This document shows positions 8,424-16,850 of a DNA stretch of 64,000 bases, piece by piece (position 1 is the stretch's first letter; every line of letters starts with the position of its first letter). The notes under the pieces are model-generated. The model was not told where the DNA came from. It did not search any database and was given only the letters and a program-made list of their open reading frames with translations. Location: contig JADLAZ010000160.1 in assembly GCA_020849725.1 (NCBI GenBank), forward strand, positions 1 to 64,000. The letters are read 5' to 3'. The position numbers were made by a program, and so were the translations under genes. This DNA comes from Chloroflexota bacterium (GTDB taxonomy: Bacteria > Chloroflexota > Chloroflexia > Thermomicrobiales > JADLAZ01).

Positions 8424-8965
8424 GCGTGGCTGGCCGCCAGCGTCTCCTGAATGGTGACCGACTCGATGGCGACCCGCTCGGCCGGGGTGGAGGCTTCGCC
8501 CGACCGGCTCGCCCGCACCGGCACGCGGGCGATCGCATCGACTACGTCCATGCCGCCCGACACTTCACCGAAGATCGTGTAATTCGGCGGTAGCCCCTGG
8601 CCGCGGTGCATAATGAAGAATTGGCTGCCGTTCGTGTTCTTGCCGGCATTCGCCATCGCCACGATGCCCGGTTTGTACCCTCTTTGAACGGGTTCATCGT
8701 CGAAGCGGTAGCCAGGTCCACCAGTGCCGGTGCCGGTCGGGTCGCCCGTCTGGATCATGAAGTCCTTGATGACGCGGTGGAAGATGACGCCGTCGTAGAA
8801 GCCGGCGCGCGCCAGGAACACGAAATTGTTGACCGTCCGAGGCGCCTCGCCTACCAGAAGGTCGATCGTGATGACGCCCTTCGTCGTCGATAGCGTCGCC
8901 TGATAGGCCGCGCCGGCGGTGAGCGCCATCTCCGGCGCCGTTCGCCACTGCTGGTGCTGGGCCAT
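8420..8965 (-). CDS. Cyclophilin-type peptidyl-prolyl cis-trans isomerase
   Basis: This 181-aa cyclophilin contains VNNFVFLARAGFYDGVIFHR, DFMIQTGDPTGTGTGGPGY, MANAGKNTNGSQFFI and NYTIFGEVSGGMDVVDAI. These hold the active-site Arg, Phe, Met and Gln of the family. It has no signal peptide and is probably cytosolic, catalysing proline isomerisation in protein folding. I chose the ATG at 8965 (MAQHQQW) with GAGAGGA upstream; the longer frame adds an unlikely N-terminal extension. It is coupled to the downstream phosphatase by a GTGA overlap. Confidence 0.93.
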   Translation of the reverse strand: MAQHQQWRTAPEMALTAGAAYQATLSTTKGVITIDLLVGEAPRTVNNFVFLARAGFYDGVIFHRVIKDFMIQTGDPTGTGTGGPGYRFDDEPVQRGYKPGIVAMANAGKNTNGSQFFIMHRGQGLPPNYTIFGEVSGGMDVVDAIARVPVRASRSGEASTPAERVAIESVTIQETLAASHA

Positions 8966-9044
8966 AATGAGGTGTCCTCTCTGCTGGGGTGACGCCGCGA
9001 TCACGCGCGGCGCCATCGCGCCGCTACGTTGAGCGCCCTGACCA

Positions 9045-9647
9045 TCAAGCGACCGGCTGCACGCCGGCCAACCCGAGCCGATCGGCGATGCCAATCATCG
9101 CCCGCGCCACGAACTCAACATGCTCGTCAAAGTCGACACCGAGCGCCTCGGCTCCGCGCAGCATGTCTTCGCGGCTGACGGCGCGGGCGAACGCCTTATC
9201 TTTCATCCGCTTGCGCACCGAGCGGGCGTCGACGTCGGCCACCGCCTTCGATGGCCGCACCAGCGCCACCGCGCTGATGAAGCCGGTCAGCTCGTCGACC
9301 GCGTAGAGCGTCAGCTCCATCCGGCTCTCGCGCGGCACATCCAGGTAGTCCGCATGCGACTGAATGGCGCGGATGACGACTTCCGGAAAGCCGCGCTCGC
9401 GCAAGATGGGCGAGCCATGGTGGGGATGCCGTTCAGCGTCGGGATGAATTTCATAGTCGAAGTCGTGGACCAACCCGGTGACGCCCCAAAGCTCCTCGTC
9501 CTCGCCCCAGTGCCGGGCATAGGCGCGCATGGCCACCTCGACGGCCAGCATGTGACGGCGCAAACTCTCGCCGGCGACGTACTCGGTCACCAGCGCCCAG
9601 GCGTCGTCGCGCGTTCGCCCCTGCAGCGCCGGACCCGTTGCCCCCAT
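9045..9647 (-). CDS. HD-domain hydrolase
   Basis: This 200-aa protein carries the HD metal-dependent phosphohydrolase signature: His in LRRHMLAVEVAMRAYARHW, the HD pair in GLVHDFDYEIHP, then HPHHGSPIL and a distal Asp in YAVDELTGFISAVAL. Proteins of this type are commonly annotated as predicted hydrolases acting on nucleotides or phosphate esters; the substrate is unknown. The ATG at 9647 is preferred because of AGAGGGACAGAG upstream. It stands between the cyclophilin gene and the XPB operon with separate spacers, so it is probably monocistronic. Confidence 0.88.
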   Translation of the reverse strand: MGATGPALQGRTRDDAWALVTEYVAGESLRRHMLAVEVAMRAYARHWGEDEELWGVTGLVHDFDYEIHPDAERHPHHGSPILRERGFPEVVIRAIQSHADYLDVPRESRMELTLYAVDELTGFISAVALVRPSKAVADVDARSVRKRMKDKAFARAVSREDMLRGAEALGVDFDEHVEFVARAMIGIADRLGLAGVQPVA

Positions 9648-9732
9648 GCTCTGTCCCTCTCGCTCGCGATGCTGACCGCGGCGGCGCCAGGGCGCCGGCC
9701 ACATTCCTCATGATAGCATCCATCGGTGTGCC

Positions 9733-11469
9733 TCAGCCGTCCGCGCCGACCTCGGCCACCCGCTCGAGCAGCGTCGTCGCGTCCATGATCGTGTAGCGGT
9801 AGCCCTGTTCGGTCAGGAAGAGCTGGCGCTTGGCCGCGAAATCCTGGTCGTTTGTGTCCCGCGTGACGAGCGCGTAGAAGTGCGCCTTGCCGCCGTCGGC
9901 CTTCGGCCGCAGCACCCGACCTAGCCGCTGCGCCTCCTCCTGACGGCTGCCGAATGTGCCCGACACCTGAATGGCGACATTTGCCTCCGGCAGGTCGATG
10001 GCGAAGTTGGCTACTTTCGAGACCACTAGTCGCTTTGTCCGGCCGATGCGGAAGTCCTCGTACAGGCGCTCGCGCTGCCGGTTGGCGAGCTTGCCAGTGA
10101 TCAGCGGCGCGTCGATCTCATGGGCGATGCCCTCGATCTGATCGAGATATTGCCCGATGATCAGGACGTTGTCGTCGGCGTGCATCGCCAGCAACCGGCG
10201 CAGGACGGCCAACTTGTCGGGGTTGCTGGCCGCCAGCCGGTACTTGTCGTGGCCATCGTCGGCGACGGCGTAGGCCAGCCGTCGCTCGGGCGGCAGCGCC
10301 ACCCGAATCTCCCAGCAGTCAGCCTGGGCGATCCAGCCATGCTGCTCCAGCAGCCGCCAGCCGAGATCGAACTTCTTCGGGCCGATCAGCGAGAAGACAT
10401 CCTTCTCGCGGCCGTCCTCGCGCACCAGCGTCGCCGTCAATCCGAGTCGGCGGCGCGCCTGGATCTCGGCCGTGACGCGGAAGACCGGCGCCGGCAGCAG
10501 GTGCACCTCGTCGTAGACGATCAGCCCCCACTCGCGCTGGTTGAAAAGGTCGAGGTGCGGGTACTCCAGACCGCCGTCGTTGGCGCCACCCTTGCGCCGC
10601 CGGTGGTAGGTCAGGATCTGGTAGGTCGTCACCGTCACCGGGCGCACCTCCTTGAGGTCACCGGTGTACTCGCCGATGTCGTTCGGGCTGAGCGTCGTCT
10701 TGTCGAGTAATTCGGCGATCCACTGTCGCACTGCCGTCGTTCCAAAGCAGAGGATCAGCGTTTGCGCCTGAGCGGCGATGGTCGCGCCCAGGCCGACCAT
10801 CGTCTTGCCCGCCCCGCACGGCAGCACGATCGTGCCGCTGCCACCGTCGGCGCTGCCACCGGCCCAGAAGGCATCGACCGCCGCCTGCTGATAGTCGCGC
10901 AGACCGAATGCCCGGCCGCCGCGGGTCGGATCGCGCAGCGCCAGCGCCAGCGGCGTGCCGGCAACGTAGCCAGCTAGGTCTTGCGCCGGGTACCCGATCT
11001 CGACCAGCGCCTGCTTCAGGTGGCCGCGCCGATCGGCCCGCACCAGCAATCGTTGCTCCGTCAGTGGCGCGATAATGTAGGGTGTGATCTGCCGGCTGTG
11101 CTGCAGCTCCGTAATCAGCAGCCGATCCTCGGACTCAAGCACGAGCTGCTCGCCATCGCGCAGCAGGCGCAGGCGGCCGTAGCGGGCGACGTACTCGGCC
11201 ACGTCGGCGACCAGGTTGCCCGGCAGGTCGTATTTGCTGAACTCGCGCAATGAGTCGAGAATGGCCTCGCCGCCGTGCCCGGCCGCGGCCGCATTCCAGA
11301 GCGACAGCGGCGTGATGCGGTAGGTGTGGACATGCTCCGGGCTGCGCTCCAGCTCGGCGAAGGCCGCTAGCGCGTCACGCGCCGCCTCGTAGCGGGGATT
11401 GTTGACCTCCAGCAGCACCGTCCGGTCGGCCTGGACGATCAGTGGGTTCTCCGGGCGATAGATACTCAC
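9733..11469 (-). CDS. XPB/Rad25-type DNA repair helicase
   Basis: This 578-aa superfamily 2 helicase has an N-terminal damage-recognition-like domain (about 1-180), then RecA1 with Walker A LPCGAGKT near residue 218, the DEVH box (VYDEVHLLP near 320) and LTATLVREDGRE. RecA2 carries TGKLANRQRERLYEDF and motif VI QEEAQRLGRVLRPK. It matches bacterial XPB, an ATP-dependent 3'-5' helicase/translocase related to the TFIIH subunit. The start is GTG 11469 with GAGGAGGGG upstream; the larger open frame is not credible. It overlaps the upstream helicase-associated gene by 4 bp and is the last gene of the ruvB operon, which places it in DNA repair. Confidence 0.93.
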   Translation of the reverse strand: MSIYRPENPLIVQADRTVLLEVNNPRYEAARDALAAFAELERSPEHVHTYRITPLSLWNAAAAGHGGEAILDSLREFSKYDLPGNLVADVAEYVARYGRLRLLRDGEQLVLESEDRLLITELQHSRQITPYIIAPLTEQRLLVRADRRGHLKQALVEIGYPAQDLAGYVAGTPLALALRDPTRGGRAFGLRDYQQAAVDAFWAGGSADGGSGTIVLPCGAGKTMVGLGATIAAQAQTLILCFGTTAVRQWIAELLDKTTLSPNDIGEYTGDLKEVRPVTVTTYQILTYHRRRKGGANDGGLEYPHLDLFNQREWGLIVYDEVHLLPAPVFRVTAEIQARRRLGLTATLVREDGREKDVFSLIGPKKFDLGWRLLEQHGWIAQADCWEIRVALPPERRLAYAVADDGHDKYRLAASNPDKLAVLRRLLAMHADDNVLIIGQYLDQIEGIAHEIDAPLITGKLANRQRERLYEDFRIGRTKRLVVSKVANFAIDLPEANVAIQVSGTFGSRQEEAQRLGRVLRPKADGGKAHFYALVTRDTNDQDFAAKRQLFLTEQGYRYTIMDATTLLERVAEVGADG

Positions 11470-14045
11470 GTCCCCTCCTCGACCGCCACGCCAAAGACGT
11501 CGTCGAGCTTGAAGGCGCGCTCGGCGCCCGTTTCGGTCACCGCCACCAGGTAGTAGCCGGCCATGCGATGCTCGACCCACTTTGGTTTGACGGTGTAGCG
11601 GCGCGGCGCCTTCTGGTTGGCGGCGTGGTGCTGGATGATCACCTGTTGCTTGCCCGCGATAGCCGTATCCAGAAATGAGCGCAGCGCCTTGCCGCGCAGT
11701 GGTTGCAGGTCCACTGCCGCTGTTGTCTCGCCCGCCGGCCAGGCCGCGACGATCGTCTCCGGCACGGCTGCCTGCACGGTGACGCCATACTCGCTCAGCG
11801 CGACGGCCACCGCCGCCAGGCCCGGCTCGTCGACCAGCAGCATCGTCGGCGCGACCCGCCGCACGAGGCCGGCGCCAGCGACTGGTTCGACGACGCGCCA
11901 CAGCGCGGCATCTGGCAGCCGCACCAGGCGCACCGTGGCCTGCTGGGCCGCTCCCAGGTCGGCCATCCAGCCGCGCACGCGCAACGCCAGCTCAGCTGGC
12001 GCCGGCTGCCCCAGTCGCCGCTCGAGATAGGCCAACACCTGGGCCGCGGTCCAGCCCTGGCCCCGGGCAGCGTCGAGGCTGGTTGCCGTCAGGTGAAACG
12101 TCCGCCGGCGCTGTGGGTCCGTGTCCAGCCCCGCGATCGTCAGCAGTCGATGGCGCTCCCAGCGGTTGTCGGCCGCGGCGCGCAGCACCAACGTTGCATC
12201 GCCGGCAACCGTCAACGCCCCACCCGCCGGCGGCCCCGCCGACTCACTCCGCCAGCCGGCCGACTTCGCCAGTCGCGCCTCGATGGCCTCGGCGCGATCA
12301 GTGGCCACTTCCACGACGGTGGCGCTCAGGCGGCGGCCCAGGTGCGGCGCCACCTGCGGGTCGCGCAACCACGCATCCAACTGGGCGGCACTGTCGGCTT
12401 CCAGCAGCACTACACCGCTGCGCAGCGCCACGCGCTCGAACTGGCGCGCCCACTCTGTCAGCGAGTACTGCACATTCTGAGGCAGTGGGGCGCCGCTCTC
12501 GCGCCCCAGCAACTGCTCGATGTCCGCCAGTCGTGTGCCGCGCTGCAGTGCCGCAACGACTGACTCCCTCGTCAGCTGATAGATGGCGGCTCGGTCGACG
12601 CTCTTGGCCGTGGCGAACTCGTCCAGCCGCGCCAGCAGGCCCAGGCTAGCGCCGGCATCCAGGACGACGATCTCGAAGTTTGGCTGCACGATCAGGCTGG
12701 CGCCGCCGCGCGTCACCTCCGTGCCGGTGGTCGTGCCGAGCAACGCCTGTCGGCCCAGCGGCGTCACTCGCGCCGTCACCACTCGGTTCGTTGCATCGAC
12801 ACCGACATCGACGATGCCAAACCAGCACAGCGGGTCCAGCAGCACCTGGCGCAAGTATGCGCCCTCGACGAGGTCCCAATCCGTGTCCTTGTCCAGCAAG
12901 CTCTGCTGGTAGTCCTGCGTATCCGCGCGCCGGATGCCACGGTAGTGCGTGGCCTCGCTCCCCCGTGGCTGCGGCCAGTAGCCCCAGCTCAGGAAGGCTG
13001 GCGCACGCTCGCCTCCGATCACGAACTCCGGCTCGCGGTGGCGGATGGCGTCGGCCAGGCTGTCGACCGACCACCAGCCGGCGTCGACCAGCGCTCGCAG
13101 CGCATCGACGATCGTCTCCCGCGCACGCGCAAGTTGCTCGACGCCGGGCACGTCACTGTACGGTCCCGCGTAGGCGTCGATCCGCAGCCCAGGCACGCGG
13201 TCCAGCTCGCTCCAGGCCAGAATCAGCCACGCACGCAAGAGGGCCTCGATTTGCTGAGCACGCGCGGCCTGGAGAAAGGCATCGATGGACGCATCAGCGG
13301 TCACCTGCTGCTCGTCGCCGGCGAGTAGGCCAGCGCCGATCGCCACGCCGAGCAGGAACGGCAACTCATCGGCCACCCCTTGCCATGAGTCGCCGCTGAT
13401 GTGTGGGCGCATCTCACCGATCAACCGCTTCAGATCGCCCTGGTGAACCGTGTGCTGGCGCGTCAGCCGCAGCGGTCGCGCCCGCACCGAGCGCAGCAGC
13501 AGGAACAGATCGCGCAGCAGGGCGCCGGGGTCGCCGGACTGGGCGTTCTCGGGTTCCGGGACAGCCGCGACGACCTGTTGCCAGGGGAGAGGCGGCGGCA
13601 ACGCCGCCTGCACCGCCGGCGGCGACCAGACGAAGCGCGTGCCCATCGTCGGGTCGTGCTCGGACAGGTCCAGCTTCCACGAGCTGCCCATGCCGTCGAA
13701 CAGCATCAGGCCCAGCATCAACAACTCGCGCAACTGACGGTCGGCCTCGGCCGACGGCGTGACGAGCCGCCGCATCAGCGTGCGCAACGACTGCAGCGCC
13801 ATGCTCGCCTCACGACCCACCAGCGCCTGCAAGGCCGTCACTTGCGCCGGCGTCAGGCGCGCGATCAAGTCGGCGACGCCAGCACCCGTCGCCAGCCGCC
13901 GGCCTAATGCAGCGACCGCATCCGCCTTGCGCGGGACGTCGGCCCGGTTGAGGCCGTGCGCAGCCGTCATCGTGTGCAATGCCGATGCCTGATACAACTC
14001 GAGCGTGGCGACGATCGCGGCAAAGTCGTCGGCCGAGTGGCTCAT
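11466..14045 (-). CDS. Helicase-associated (XPB/Ssl2 helicase C-terminal-like) protein
   Basis: This 859-aa protein pairs with bacterial XPB in many actinobacterial and Chloroflexota genomes. It lacks helicase motifs. Near the centre is the conserved segment ASLIVQPNFEIVVLDAGASL followed by ATAKSVDRAAIYQLTRESV and ...RGTRLADIEQLLGRESG, typical of the helicase C-terminal domain family named after XPB/Ssl2. The N-terminal third is helical and winged-helix-like (LTPAQVTALQALVGRE). It overlaps both neighbours by 4 bp, so expression is tightly coupled. A role as XPB partner or DNA adaptor is inferred from context. Confidence 0.85.
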   Translation of the reverse strand: MSHSADDFAAIVATLELYQASALHTMTAAHGLNRADVPRKADAVAALGRRLATGAGVADLIARLTPAQVTALQALVGREASMALQSLRTLMRRLVTPSAEADRQLRELLMLGLMLFDGMGSSWKLDLSEHDPTMGTRFVWSPPAVQAALPPPLPWQQVVAAVPEPENAQSGDPGALLRDLFLLLRSVRARPLRLTRQHTVHQGDLKRLIGEMRPHISGDSWQGVADELPFLLGVAIGAGLLAGDEQQVTADASIDAFLQAARAQQIEALLRAWLILAWSELDRVPGLRIDAYAGPYSDVPGVEQLARARETIVDALRALVDAGWWSVDSLADAIRHREPEFVIGGERAPAFLSWGYWPQPRGSEATHYRGIRRADTQDYQQSLLDKDTDWDLVEGAYLRQVLLDPLCWFGIVDVGVDATNRVVTARVTPLGRQALLGTTTGTEVTRGGASLIVQPNFEIVVLDAGASLGLLARLDEFATAKSVDRAAIYQLTRESVVAALQRGTRLADIEQLLGRESGAPLPQNVQYSLTEWARQFERVALRSGVVLLEADSAAQLDAWLRDPQVAPHLGRRLSATVVEVATDRAEAIEARLAKSAGWRSESAGPPAGGALTVAGDATLVLRAAADNRWERHRLLTIAGLDTDPQRRRTFHLTATSLDAARGQGWTAAQVLAYLERRLGQPAPAELALRVRGWMADLGAAQQATVRLVRLPDAALWRVVEPVAGAGLVRRVAPTMLLVDEPGLAAVAVALSEYGVTVQAAVPETIVAAWPAGETTAAVDLQPLRGKALRSFLDTAIAGKQQVIIQHHAANQKAPRRYTVKPKWVEHRMAGYYLVAVTETGAERAFKLDDVFGVAVEEGT

Positions 14046-14248
14046 GCCGCTGTGACGCGCGGCGTCAAGCCCGACCGGCGCAGCGTCGCAACGATCGCGT
14101 CAAACCCCTCCGGGTCGAGCGCGACGGTCGTGTCACTGATGCGCCAGACGACGAACCGTGGCGGCAAACCGGCCAGCGCCTCAGTGAGCGCTACCGCGTC
14201 GGCGCATTCCAGCAGCAGGCAACCGCGATACAGGGCCGCCATCCTCAC
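14042..14248 (-). CDS. Small uncharacterised protein of the ruvB-XPB operon
   Basis: This 68-aa protein starts at GTG 14248, overlapping the ruvB stop (GTGA), and ends overlapping the ATG of the next gene (ATGA). Such double coupling strongly suggests a real gene. It reads as an alpha/beta mini-domain ([20 protein letters not shown], then [17 protein letters not shown]) with no signal or membrane segment. No family is recognised. Its position suggests an accessory factor of the XPB pair or of RuvB. Confidence 0.65.
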   Translation of the reverse strand: MRMAALYRGCLLLECADAVALTEALAGLPPRFVVWRISDTTVALDPEGFDAIVATLRRSGLTPRVTAA

Positions 14249-15297
14249 TCACCCGCCCGCAGCGCGGCGTCGAGCAGGAAGCTGCTCTGCAGCGTCTGCG
14301 CCGGCCGCTCGAGGTTGAGATGGCGGAAGGCGGCGTCGGTGGCGGTGCGGCCACGCGGCGTGCGCTGCATGAACCCAAGTTGAATCAGGAACGGCTCGTA
14401 CACATCCATGATCGTGTCGGCCTCTTCGCTCGTCGCCGCCGCCAGCGTGTCGATGCCGACCGGACCACCGCCGAATTTGTCGCAGATCGCGCTCAGGATC
14501 CGCTTGTCGACATCGTCCAGGCCCAGGTGGTCGACCTCCAACTGCGCCAGCGCGGCATCGGCCACCGGCAGAGTGATGGCGCCGTCCGCTTTGACCTGGG
14601 CGTAGTCGCGCACCCGCCGCAGCAGGCGATTCGCGACTCGGGGCGTCCCGCGCGCGCGCTGGGCAATCGCGCCGGCGCCCTCCGCCTCGATCGCCACGGT
14701 GAGGATGCCGGCCGAGCGATCGACGATCTGCCGCATCGCCGGCAGCGAGTAGAAGTCAAGCCGATAGATGACGCCGAAGCGGTCGCGCAGCGGCGACGTC
14801 AGCAGCGCCAGCCGCGTCGTCGCGCCGACGAGCGTGAAGCGCGGCAGGGGAATGCGCATACTGCGGGCGCTCGGCCCCTTGCCGATGATAATGTCGACCG
14901 CATAGTCTTCCATCGCCGAGTAGAGTACCTCCTCGACCTGGCGGTTGAGGCGGTGGATCTCGTCGATGAACAGCACGTCGCCAGCATTCAGATTGGTCAG
15001 GATCGACACCAGATCACCCTGACGCTCGATCGCCGGCCCGGAGGTGATGCGAATCGTCACCCCCATCTCGGCAGCAATGATCCCGGCCAGCGTCGTCTTG
15101 CCCAGCCCCGGCGGCCCGTACAGCAGCACGTGATCGAGCGACTCCTGGCGCAGCTTGGCCGCGTCGATCAGGATCTTCAGGTTCTCGACGACCCGCTCCT
15201 GCCCAACGTAGTCGGCCAACCGCCGGGGCCGCAGCGTTACGTCAAGTACTGCATCTTCGGCGCGCTCGGTTCCGGCAACCACCCGCTCGGTAACCAT
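14245..15297 (-). CDS. ruvB: Holliday junction branch migration ATPase RuvB
   Basis: This 350-aa AAA+ motor of the RuvABC resolvasome has Walker [12 protein letters not shown], Walker [12 protein letters not shown], sensor 1 [19 protein letters not shown] with the arginine finger, sensor 2 [16 protein letters not shown], and the C-terminal winged helix ending [10 protein letters not shown]. Start choice: ATG 15297 has GAGGGG upstream and lies about 26 nt after a probable transcription start. The ATG at 15339 would fall upstream of that transcript. It is first in an operon with the 68-aa, helicase-associated and XPB genes. ruvA and ruvC are not in the window. Confidence 0.95.
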   Translation of the reverse strand: MVTERVVAGTERAEDAVLDVTLRPRRLADYVGQERVVENLKILIDAAKLRQESLDHVLLYGPPGLGKTTLAGIIAAEMGVTIRITSGPAIERQGDLVSILTNLNAGDVLFIDEIHRLNRQVEEVLYSAMEDYAVDIIIGKGPSARSMRIPLPRFTLVGATTRLALLTSPLRDRFGVIYRLDFYSLPAMRQIVDRSAGILTVAIEAEGAGAIAQRARGTPRVANRLLRRVRDYAQVKADGAITLPVADAALAQLEVDHLGLDDVDKRILSAICDKFGGGPVGIDTLAAATSEEADTIMDVYEPFLIQLGFMQRTPRGRTATDAAFRHLNLERPAQTLQSSFLLDAALRAGE

Positions 15298-15329
15298 AGA
15301 CCCCTCGGCGTCGGACGATTCCACGTCAA

Positions 15330-15335
15330 AGTATA
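15330..15335 (-). promoter_or_regulatory. -10 box for the ruvB-XPB operon
   Basis: The minus strand reads TATACT at 15335-15330, giving a start near 15323 and a short leader to the ruvB ATG at 15297. No convincing -35 and no GAAC-N4-GTTC LexA box are visible here, unlike the other repair promoters in this window. Confidence 0.45.
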
Positions 15336-15408
15336 CCATGTGCCCCGCGTTGCGACCGGCCGAACGCGTTGCCGGCGGTCGTGGGACGGCGATCGTGGTC
15401 CGACGGTC

Positions 15409-16650
15409 TCAACCGCCGGCTCCTCCACCGCCGGCCGCCACGATCTCGGCCTCGGCGGAACCAGCTTGTAGACCGTACACGGCCGCGGTCAGCGCCGCCG
15501 CGCCGTTCTCCCACCGGTAGCGACGCTGCACGTGTGCCGCCGCGCTTGCACCTAGGCGCGCCGCCGCGGCCGGGTCAGACAGCAACTCCAGCACGGCCGC
15601 CACCAGCGCGTCCGGCGTCGCCTGGCACAGCCGGCCGAAGCGGCCATGCTCCAGGATGTCGCGCGGGCCACCGTCGTCAACGGCCACCACCGGCCGGCCA
15701 CTGGCCGCCGCCTCCAGCACCGCCAGTCCGAACGACTCGCGCTGGCCGGTGTGGAGGTAGACGCTCGCCCGCCGGTACAGCGACGCCAACTCGGCATCGT
15801 CGACGAAGCCGGTGAACCGGACGGCATCACTGACCCGCAGTTCGGCGGCGATGCGCTCCAGGCGCGGCCGGTCGACGCCCTCGCCGACGACCAGGCCAAG
15901 GGCCGCCGGGATCGTCGCGCGTACGCGCGCCAGCGTCGCCAGGTACAGGTCGATCCGCTTGCGTGGGTGGAGGTGGTTGACTGTCAGCAGGACCGGCGCA
16001 TCACCCAGGCGCCACCGTTCACTCGCGGCCGCAATGGCGGCCTCGGGGATATCCCGTGGGCGGACGCCGTGGTCGATGACAACGGCTGGCCGGCCGTAGA
16101 CCTGCTCGATCTCCGCCGCGCCGAACCGGCCGTTGGCGGCGATCAAGTCCGCCTGGCGCAGCAGGCGCCGGTCGATCGGCCGGTAGAGGCCGAATGCCGC
16201 GCGGGCGAGCGGCGCCAGCAGGCCGAAGCGGGCGGCAATAGTGGCGCGATCGGTGTAGGCGAAGCGTGGCGGCTCATAGCAGAAGCTGATCAGCCGCCGC
16301 CGGCCGCGCCGGCGGGCCAGCACCAGTGCCGGCAGACTCGGCGGCCCGAAGAAGATGACGGCATCGGCGGCGGGTGGCAGCCGTGGGACGAGCGCCAGGC
16401 CCAGCCCGTATTCCAGCGCCGAGTCGAGCAGATGCGCACCGGTCCAGTCGACGCGGCGGCCGGTAACGATGACGTCGACATCTCTACCAAGGCCGGCGCG
16501 GCAGGCCGGCGCCAGCTGGTGCGTCACCAGCGTGACCGCGTGGCCCTGCTCGGCCAGCGCGTTGGCCAGCTCGATGATGAGGCGCTGCGCGCCAGTCAAC
16601 CGCTTCAGTTGCGGGTAGGCGAAGGCCAGGCGCAGTCCCGACCCGGCCAC
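15409..16650 (-). CDS. Glycosyltransferase family 4 protein
   Basis: This 413-aa GT-B fold glycosyltransferase has an N-terminal acceptor domain (RLAFAYPQLKRLTGAQRLIIELANAL) and a C-terminal donor domain (VLLTVNHLHPRKRIDLYLA, VVGEGVDRPRLE, FVDDAELASLYRRASVYLH and ESFGLAVLEAAASGRPVVA with the E-x7-E motif). Retaining transfer from a nucleotide sugar is expected; donor and acceptor are unknown. GTG 16650 lies 2 bp after the Trm112 stop. It is the last gene of the nine-gene glycan cluster. Confidence 0.88.
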   Translation of the reverse strand: MAGSGLRLAFAYPQLKRLTGAQRLIIELANALAEQGHAVTLVTHQLAPACRAGLGRDVDVIVTGRRVDWTGAHLLDSALEYGLGLALVPRLPPAADAVIFFGPPSLPALVLARRRGRRRLISFCYEPPRFAYTDRATIAARFGLLAPLARAAFGLYRPIDRRLLRQADLIAANGRFGAAEIEQVYGRPAVVIDHGVRPRDIPEAAIAAASERWRLGDAPVLLTVNHLHPRKRIDLYLATLARVRATIPAALGLVVGEGVDRPRLERIAAELRVSDAVRFTGFVDDAELASLYRRASVYLHTGQRESFGLAVLEAAASGRPVVAVDDGGPRDILEHGRFGRLCQATPDALVAAVLELLSDPAAAARLGASAAAHVQRRYRWENGAAALTAAVYGLQAGSAEAEIVAAGGGGAGG

Positions 16651-16652
16651 GG

Positions 16653-16850
16653 CTACCGCTCGGCCTGGTCGATCAGCATGATTGGGATGCCGTCCTCGAT
16701 CCGGTACTTCAGGCCGCAGCCCTGGCACTCCAACCGCTGACCCACCAGCAGCAACTCGCCGTGGCAGGCTGGACACACCAGAATGGCCAGCAGATCGGCC
16801 GCGATCGCCGGCTCGGCCACCGCCTCGTCGGGGGCGTCCTCGTCGCTCAT
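16653..16850 (-). CDS. Trm112 family zinc-ribbon protein
   Basis: This 65-aa protein has a Trm112/YcaR-like fold signature: LLAILVCPACHGELLLVGQ, then LECQGCGLKYRIEDGIPIML. Two CxxC pairs would bind zinc. Eukaryotic Trm112 activates methyltransferases; bacterial homologues are often found beside lipid or glycan biosynthesis genes. Here it overlaps the upstream membrane glycosyltransferase gene by 4 bp and abuts a GT4 gene, so a helper role in glycan assembly is likely. No methyltransferase is encoded nearby. Confidence 0.88.
   Translation of the reverse strand: MSDEDAPDEAVAEPAIAADLLAILVCPACHGELLLVGQRLECQGCGLKYRIEDGIPIMLIDQAER

Noticed and set aside
15330..15420. LexA box upstream of ruvB
   Set aside because: CGAACGCGTTGCC near 15363 has only one half site; GAAC-N4-GTTC is not present.
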